64,000 nt of DNA, taken from an uncultured Prevotella sp. (GTDB lineage Bacteria; Bacteroidota; Bacteroidia; Bacteroidales; Bacteroidaceae). The notes under the pieces are model-generated. The model was given only the letters and a program-made list of their open reading frames with translations. It made no database searches and was not told the DNA's origin. Made by a program: the position numbers and the translations under genes. The stretch covers positions 43,859 through 107,858 of the forward strand of contig CAJOFA010000007.1 of assembly GCA_905233985.1 (NCBI GenBank), in the 5' to 3' direction. Each line of letters opens with the position of its first letter. The stretch's first letter is position 1. Shown one piece after another: positions 59,189-64,000 of this stretch.

Positions 59189-60226
59189 ATGTTTAATTTT
59201 CAACATTCCATACTGAAAGCTACTGATTGGGTGAAATGGCTTTTGCCGTTTTACCTTTTGACCCTTTTACCTCTAACTGCTGCTGCACAGGATGCCCGCC
59301 GCACGAAATCGGGCATCATCATCATCGGCGAAGGAGACTCCGTTCGCGCCGTGGAGCCGTTCAACGGTACTTTTGAGCGTGGTATGGCGTATGCCAATGC
59401 CGCCAATACCTATTATCAAACGTTCGAGGGCCGTGTGCACGTTTACTGCATGGTCATCCCCACAGCCGTCGCACTCTATTGCCCGAACCAATACAGCATG
59501 TGGACAAAAGACGAATATGCCTCGGTGAAGCGTTTGTTTCATCAGCTGAACGACTCGGTGAAAGCTGTTGACTTGTTTGACATCATGGCCCGTCACGCTG
59601 ACGAGGAAATCTATTCGCGTACCGACCACCACTGGGCTTCACTCGGTGCCTTCTATGCAGCACAGGAGTTTGCACGCGTTGCCGGTGTACCGTTCAAGGG
59701 CCTCAACCACTACGACAAGCATGTCATCAACAACTATGTGGGAACGATGTACCGCTTCTCACGCGACGCTGCCGTCAAGAACGCCCCCGAGCGCTTTACA
59801 TGGTATGTGCCACGCGATGTGAAATACACCACGACCTACATCAAGTATAAGCTGGGACGCGACAAGAAAACCGTTGTCAGCGAGAGTGCACCGGAACAAG
59901 GTCGTTTCTTCTTTGAATATGAAGACGGCAACAGTGCTGCCTATATGACTTTTATGCATGGTGACCTGAACACCACCACCGTCAAGACATCGACCAAGAA
60001 CGGCAGACGACTGCTTATCCTCAAGGACAGTTACGGCAATGCCCTGCCCGGATTTCTCTTCTTCTCGTTCGAGGAGATTCATGTTGTTGACTGCCGCTAC
60101 TTCACCCGTAACATGATTGACTACGTCTATCGCTACGGCATCAGTGACATCCTCTTTGCCAACAACGCAGGACATGCTTACACCGCCGCCACAGCAGAAT
60201 CATATATGCGTTATCTTGAACAGTAA
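59189..60226 (+). CDS. DHHW-family (AlgJ/AlgX-like) SGNH protein, first copy
   Basis: 345 residues with an N-terminal signal (WLLPFYLLTLLPLTAAAQ). The family motif RTDHHWASLGAFYAAQEFARVAG supplies Asp/His, and LILKDSYGNALPGF the serine (about residue 275). Such proteins accept acetyl groups from the MBOAT partner and place them on polysaccharide in the periplasm. It is 57 bp after the MBOAT gene and 15 bp before its paralogue. The two copies share the core but the second has an extra N-terminal region and C-terminal tail. Confidence 0.9.
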   Translation: MFNFQHSILKATDWVKWLLPFYLLTLLPLTAAAQDARRTKSGIIIIGEGDSVRAVEPFNGTFERGMAYANAANTYYQTFEGRVHVYCMVIPTAVALYCPNQYSMWTKDEYASVKRLFHQLNDSVKAVDLFDIMARHADEEIYSRTDHHWASLGAFYAAQEFARVAGVPFKGLNHYDKHVINNYVGTMYRFSRDAAVKNAPERFTWYVPRDVKYTTTYIKYKLGRDKKTVVSESAPEQGRFFFEYEDGNSAAYMTFMHGDLNTTTVKTSTKNGRRLLILKDSYGNALPGFLFFSFEEIHVVDCRYFTRNMIDYVYRYGISDILFANNAGHAYTAATAESYMRYLEQ

Positions 60227-60241
60227 ACAAACACCCAGAAT

Positions 60242-61762
60242 ATGAAGAAACAGCACATTGTCTATATCGCCATCGTCGCCACGGTATTTGCAATCTTTGC
60301 CGTGGTGTTCGACACATTCCCCCGCAGCGTCGTGTCAGAACTGGAGAAACGCGAACTCAAGCAGTTCCCCGAATTCTCTTGGGAACGTCTGGCTGACGGG
60401 TCGTTTACACGCGATGTCTCGTCGTGGTTCAGCGACAGTGAACCATACCGCGACAAGTTCATGGAGCTGAGCATGTATATCAAGCACCTGACGGCAAGTC
60501 CTGCTATCGGCGATGATGAGGAGACGGTTCGCTTCCATGCCAGCGATGATACCGAGGGCACGGAGGAAGAGAACAAGGAATTGGGCGAGAAGACTGCTGA
60601 CATCAATCTGGCCGATTCTCTCAACAACGACTTCATCGAAGAGAATGCGAAGATTGCCAACAAGGGTATCATCATTGTCGGCAGCGGACCTAATGTGCGT
60701 GCACTCATGGCTTACGGCGGTTCGGCCAAGGGAGGCGTGAGCTATGCTGAGGCTGCCAACAAATACAAGGAGGTATTTGGTGACAAGGTGAACATCTACT
60801 GCATGGTCATCCCCACCAGTACCGAATTCTATTGTCCTGAGAAGGCGAAGAAATGCACCAATCCACAGTTGCCCACCATCAAGAACATCTTTGAGCATCT
60901 CGCCCCCGGCGTGAAGCCGGTTAATATCTACAATACGCTGGCCGAGCATAAGAAGGAAGACATCTACCTGCGCACTGACCACCACTGGTCGCCGCTCGGC
61001 GGTTATTATGCTGCACAGGAGTTTGCACGCGTTGCCGGTGTGCCGTTCCAGGACCTGAGCCATTATGAGCGTAACGTTACTCACGGCTATGTCGGTAGTA
61101 TGTACGGCTACTCAAAAGATATCTCGGTCAAGAATGCCCCCGAGGACTTTGTCTATTACGTGCCAAAAGGTGTGGAATATGAGACGACCTACATTAATTA
61201 CAATATCAATAAGAACTATCAGGTGACAGGTGAGGGCAAGCCCTTCAAGGCAGCCTTCTTCTTCAAATTCAAGGACGGCAGCGGCGGTGCCTACTGTACC
61301 ATGATGGGCGGTGACACCAAACTAACGCAGGTACGCACATCGACCAAGAACGGGCGCCGAGTCATCATTCTCAAGGACAGCTTCGGTAATATGCTGCCAG
61401 GTTATCTGTTCTTCTCCTTCGAGGAAGTACACGTCATAGACTCACGCTACTTCACCAAGAATATGAAGGACTACGTGGCAGAGCATAAGATTACGGACAT
61501 CCTCTTTGCCAACAATATCTTCAAGGCTTACTCTGACGGTACGTATAAGTCGTACCTGCGTTTCCTCACCCAGCGTGCGGGAACACATGCAGCGCCGGAT
61601 ACCACGGCTCCGAAGAAGAAAGCCGACGAGCCAAAGAAGGACGATAAGAAAAAGAAAGAGGATGTGCCCACCGAGGGTAACACGCCGAAAGAAACCGTTG
61701 CTCCTGCGAAGCCTGCAGAACCAGTTAAACCGGCTGAGCCGAAAACACCAGAATCAAACTGA
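60242..61762 (+). CDS. DHHW-family (AlgJ/AlgX-like) SGNH protein, second copy
   Basis: 506 residues. An N-terminal membrane anchor (IVYIAIVATVFAIFAVVF) and about 130 residues precede the same core as the first copy: RTDHHWSPLGGYYAAQEFARVAG and VIILKDSFGNMLPGYLFFSF. The C-terminal 60 residues are a Lys/Glu/Pro-rich tail (PKKKADEPKKDDKKKKED, then PAKPAEPVKPAEPK) that could span or bind peptidoglycan. The pair may acetylate different positions or different glycans (inference). A strong hairpin follows. Confidence 0.9.
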   Translation: MKKQHIVYIAIVATVFAIFAVVFDTFPRSVVSELEKRELKQFPEFSWERLADGSFTRDVSSWFSDSEPYRDKFMELSMYIKHLTASPAIGDDEETVRFHASDDTEGTEEENKELGEKTADINLADSLNNDFIEENAKIANKGIIIVGSGPNVRALMAYGGSAKGGVSYAEAANKYKEVFGDKVNIYCMVIPTSTEFYCPEKAKKCTNPQLPTIKNIFEHLAPGVKPVNIYNTLAEHKKEDIYLRTDHHWSPLGGYYAAQEFARVAGVPFQDLSHYERNVTHGYVGSMYGYSKDISVKNAPEDFVYYVPKGVEYETTYINYNINKNYQVTGEGKPFKAAFFFKFKDGSGGAYCTMMGGDTKLTQVRTSTKNGRRVIILKDSFGNMLPGYLFFSFEEVHVIDSRYFTKNMKDYVAEHKITDILFANNIFKAYSDGTYKSYLRFLTQRAGTHAAPDTTAPKKKADEPKKDDKKKKEDVPTEGNTPKETVAPAKPAEPVKPAEPKTPESN

Positions 61763-61775
61763 CTCCAATAAAAAT

Positions 61776-61809
61776 CTCCCCCAAAGTTAGACAATAAACT
61801 TTGGGGGAG
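61776..61809 (-). terminator. Terminator hairpin between the DHHW gene and the convergent esterase
   Basis: 13-bp stem (CTCCCCCAAAGTT with AACTTTGGGGGAG) and 8-nt loop. The T-tract (ATTTTTA) is on the minus side, for the esterase; it likely stops both genes. Confidence 0.85.
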
Positions 61810-61839
61810 TACTTTAATGGGGGGATTCAAGGAGTTTTT

Positions 61840-62700
61840 CTAATCTCCGTTTAATTCCACTTCTAACTCATCGATGCGTCGCTTCATATCACGATAGGCG
61901 CTGGAGAGATCAGTCTGTGTAATGTCGATAATAGTACAGACAGGACGTCCCGGGTCTGTCAGCGAATGTTGGAAAAGCCAGTCATAAGTCTTTGACGTAT
62001 AGAAGAAACGTGCCAACGCACCGTGCGAAGCTCCCTTCATCCAGTCGAAGCGCAGACGGCTGGTAATGCCTAACTGCTGCATGCCTGCCACTACCTTCTG
62101 TGATTCCTTGACAGACACGGCGCGGTCAGCTGTGCCATGCACAATCCACAATGGCAGGTCACCCAGCTTATGATAGTCGCGTAACGTGCTGCCGCCACAA
62201 AGGGCAATAGCAGCGGCAATCTTCTCCGGATAAGTTCCTGCAAAGTCGAGGGTGCCATATCCGCCGAGACTCATGCCTAACACATAGACACGGGTGGCAT
62301 CAAAGGGATATTTCTTCTTCATCCATTCCAGAATGTCGTTCAACTTATGCGGGTTCCATGCACCGCCCGGGTTCTGTGGTGCCACGATGAGCGCTGGAAT
62401 TTCACGTCCGCGCTTGACGGCATCAATAGGGCCATAGCGCAGCACGCGGTTGAGGTCATGTCCGCATAGGCTTCTCCCATGCAGGAAGATGATGAGCGGG
62501 GTGGTGTCCATGGAGAAATAGTAGTCTTCGGGCGTATAAACCCAGAAGTTATAACCGCCGCGAATGACATTCGTCTTCGCTGACAATAAGTCATACTGCG
62601 CCATCATGGACACTGGAGTCAGGAGAAAGGAAAAGAAGAAGAAAGAGAAAATCTTTTTCCTTGCGTCCGTCCTGATTATTCTGAATAATAACTTTTTCAT
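61840..62700 (-). CDS. Secreted alpha/beta hydrolase (prolyl-oligopeptidase-like esterase)
   Basis: 286 residues. The signal (KIFSFFFFSFLLTPVSMMAQ) follows a basic n-region. Alpha/beta-hydrolase landmarks: IIFLHGRSLCG (oxyanion loop), nucleophile elbow VLGMSLGGYGT, IVHGTADRAVSV (Asp) and KGASHGALARFF (His). It is probably an esterase on acylated sugars. A longer frame from 62736 runs through the promoter box, so 62700 is preferred. Divergent from the sirtuin gene. Confidence 0.86.
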   Translation of the reverse strand: MKKLLFRIIRTDARKKIFSFFFFSFLLTPVSMMAQYDLLSAKTNVIRGGYNFWVYTPEDYYFSMDTTPLIIFLHGRSLCGHDLNRVLRYGPIDAVKRGREIPALIVAPQNPGGAWNPHKLNDILEWMKKKYPFDATRVYVLGMSLGGYGTLDFAGTYPEKIAAAIALCGGSTLRDYHKLGDLPLWIVHGTADRAVSVKESQKVVAGMQQLGITSRLRFDWMKGASHGALARFFYTSKTYDWLFQHSLTDPGRPVCTIIDITQTDLSSAYRDMKRRIDELEVELNGD

Positions 62701-62703
62701 GGT

Positions 62704-62774
62704 GCAAAAATACAAAAAATCAAAATAAATACACACATTCTGCCGCTCGTTTCACAATTATTTTGTATTTTTGC
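62704..62774. promoter_or_regulatory. Mirror-image divergent promoters (TATTTTTG both ways) for the esterase and sirtuin
   Basis: A perfect 14-bp inverted repeat (62704-62717 with 62761-62774) contains the two -7 boxes: minus 62705-62712, plus 62766-62773. The esterase ATG is only 5 bp after its box. Confidence 0.78.
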
Positions 62775-62800
62775 ATCATCAAAACAAACGGAAAATAACT

Positions 62801-63511
62801 ATGGAAGAAAAGAAAAAGAAGATTGTTGTGCTGACGGGTGCCGGCATGTCTGTCGAGAGCGGACTCAAGACTTTCCGCGATGCTGATGGATTATGGGAAA
62901 ACTATCCCGTGCAGCAGGTGGCTACCCATGAGGGCTGGCTTGCTGACCCAACTCTTGTCACCAAGTTCTACAACATGCTGCGCCGCAAGTGCGTGGGTAC
63001 CCAGCCCAATGAAGGACACCGTCTGGTGGCTGCACTTGAGGAAAAGTACAATGTCACTGTTGTGACGCAGAATGTTGACAACCTGCATGAGGCTGCAGGT
63101 TCTACGCATGTCATTCACCTGCATGGTGAACTGATGAAGGTATGTTCCTCGCGGGACGTTGATGACGAGCGCTACCATCAGCTGCTCACTGCCGACAATT
63201 GTGAGATAGAGCCTGGCACGCTGGCAGGCGACGGTTCGCTGCTGCGCCCCTTCATTGTGTTCTTCGGTGAAGGCGTACCCATGATTACCGTTGCAGCACA
63301 GGAGGTGATGGAAGCTGACATCCTCATTATCATCGGCACGTCACTGGTAGTCTATCCCGCCGCCGGACTGGTGCAGTATGTCCGTCGTGGTACGCCCATC
63401 TATCTCATCGACCCCAGTGCGTCTATCGGCTCTGGCATTCCTAACCTCACTCATATTCAAAAAGGTGCCAGCGAAGGTATGCGTGAACTGACGAAAATAT
63501 TATCGGATTGA
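62801..63511 (+). CDS. cobB: NAD-dependent protein deacylase, sirtuin family
   Basis: 236 residues. NAD-binding GAGMSVESGLKTFRDADGLW is near residues 14-33; TQNVDNLHEAAGS and HLHGEL carry the catalytic His; GTSLVVYPAAGLV is late. The zinc-binding cysteine tetrad of most sirtuins is absent (only VCSSRD), as is usual for this Bacteroidetes type. It removes acyl groups from lysines using NAD+. The longer frame from 62771 begins inside the promoter repeat, so 62801 is used. Confidence 0.93.
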   Translation: MEEKKKKIVVLTGAGMSVESGLKTFRDADGLWENYPVQQVATHEGWLADPTLVTKFYNMLRRKCVGTQPNEGHRLVAALEEKYNVTVVTQNVDNLHEAAGSTHVIHLHGELMKVCSSRDVDDERYHQLLTADNCEIEPGTLAGDGSLLRPFIVFFGEGVPMITVAAQEVMEADILIIIGTSLVVYPAAGLVQYVRRGTPIYLIDPSASIGSGIPNLTHIQKGASEGMRELTKILSD

Positions 63512-63556
63512 GGTTATTACCTATTTATTAATATACGCGCGTACGCGAAAAAGAAA

Positions 63557-63585
63557 TATGGCGTTCCCTTGTGGAGAACGCCATA
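63557..63585 (-). terminator. Terminator of the HU gene
   Basis: 10-bp stem TATGGCGTTC/GAACGCCATA, 9-nt loop; the minus-strand continuation is TTTCTTTTTCGCG. A CG-alternating stretch (63533-63547) lies beyond. Confidence 0.8.
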
Positions 63586-63612
63586 ATTCTTTGCTTGATT
63601 TTGTTGAGTGAA

Positions 63613-63885
63613 TTACTTAACAGCGTCAGCGAGTTCCTTACCAGCCTTGAACTTAGCAACCTTCTTGGCAGCGATCTTAATCTTCTGCTTGGTTGCGGGG
63701 TTGATACCCTGACGAGCGGGCTTCTTGTTAACGGCGAATGTGCCGAAGCCAACGAGAGCTACTTTGTCACCTGCTACGAGAGCGTCCTTGATTGCTGCGG
63801 TCGTTGCGTCAAGAGCCTTCTTGGCGTCAACCTTTGTCAGACCAGCACCTGCTGCGATCTTCTCAATTAATTCTGTTTTGTTCAT
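63613..63885 (-). CDS. HU family DNA-binding protein
   Basis: 90 residues, the standard HU size, starting at the ATG 63885 (MNKTELIEKIAAGAGLTKVDA). The HU signature is GFGTFAVNKKPARQGINPATK, with PARxGxNPxT DNA-intercalating arm, and KAGKELADAVK at the end. HU dimers bend and compact DNA. A longer frame to 63939 covers the leader and is rejected. It has a well-formed promoter and its own terminator, as expected of a monocistronic, highly expressed gene. Confidence 0.95.
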   Translation of the reverse strand: MNKTELIEKIAAGAGLTKVDAKKALDATTAAIKDALVAGDKVALVGFGTFAVNKKPARQGINPATKQKIKIAAKKVAKFKAGKELADAVK

Positions 63886-63941
63886 AATAATTTTGATGTT
63901 AAAATGATTGTGTTTATTGGAGTTTTTGGTTTTTTCCACCG

Positions 63942-63972
63942 CAAATATAGTTCAAAGTATTTAGAAAACAAA
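63942..63972 (-). promoter_or_regulatory. Promoter of the HU gene (TTTG, 19 bp, TATATTTG)
   Basis: Minus strand TTTG at 63972-63969, TATATTTG at 63949-63942, spacing 19 bp. Confidence 0.82.
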
Positions 63973-64000
63973 CAAAAAATGGAAAAAAGTGCATTTTTTT

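Noticed and set aside
63115..63200. Defective sirtuin without zinc cysteines
   Set aside because: Sirtuins of this phylum often lack the zinc tetrad; NAD and catalytic motifs are complete.

Overview
The window is a chromosomal segment of a Bacteroidota bacterium, most likely Prevotellaceae (Prevotella/Segatella/Xylanibacter type). The evidence is: Bacteroidetes -7 boxes (TAnnTTTG, several with TTTG about 20 bp upstream) ahead of most transcription units; few Shine-Dalgarno sequences; families typical of the phylum (DUF3667, DUF4369-thioredoxin, DHHW, THUMP-like methyltransferase, the Bacteroidetes YbeY form); and many exported proteins ending their signal in xAQ. Gene content is mostly housekeeping and envelope. 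No prophage, CRISPR or integrative element was seen; the only transposase is a single RAYT/Y1-like gene.

Layout. 1-14 kb: a cut-off secreted esterase, a small secreted protein, a DUF3667 membrane protein, an NhaC antiporter and a CE2-like SGNH esterase; then ruvB-coaD-ybeY, and on the minus strand an S41 protease, a YARHG lipoprotein, parE, a GNAT-like protein, a THUMP-like methyltransferase and a DUF3237 protein. 14.1-35.1 kb: a secreted endonuclease I followed by an almost gapless run of 14 same-strand genes. It begins with SrfB (actin/Hsp70-fold ATPase) and SrfC (dynamin-like GTPase), and continues with a membrane-anchored subtilase, a membrane protein, a second unrelated GTPase, large membrane-anchored and coiled-coil envelope proteins, DUF1294, a YfaP-like protein, a zinc-ribbon membrane protein and a TfoX-N protein. 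This is the best candidate for an undescribed multi-component system. 35.1-38.8 kb: a GH31 glycosidase meets, tail to tail, an aminopeptidase P that has lost its catalytic domain. 39-47 kb: tRNA-Val, dapB, signal peptidase lepB with a dyad-less paralogue, a WbqC protein, an AT-rich patch, the RAYT, ribD and tRNA-Leu. 46-55 kb: envelope lipoproteins, a glycan cluster (GT14, flippase, GT2, HAD), divergent LicD and a PD-(D/E)XK nuclease. 54.7-64 kb: a frameshifted M13 peptidase, an AlgI/DHHW O-acetylation locus, an esterase, a sirtuin and an HU protein.

Two repeat systems cut across this layout. (1) Heptanucleotide tandem arrays occur at 14 or more places, many inside conserved coding sequences. 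The same CGAGGTR heptamer recurs in five unrelated genes in both orientations. One array supplies the start codon of the WbqC gene in all three frames. (2) Three arrays of exactly 22-bp units share one architecture (5-bp arm, 7-bp spacer, complementary 5-bp arm, 5-bp linker) but have different arm sequences at each locus; one lies in frame inside a methyltransferase gene. In addition, a promoter-bearing sequence of about 63 bp occurs upstream of two unrelated genes, with a related copy on the far side of the RAYT gene.

All calls were made by reading the sequence and by family knowledge; no database search was run. Identities, motif positions and repeat counts were counted by hand.
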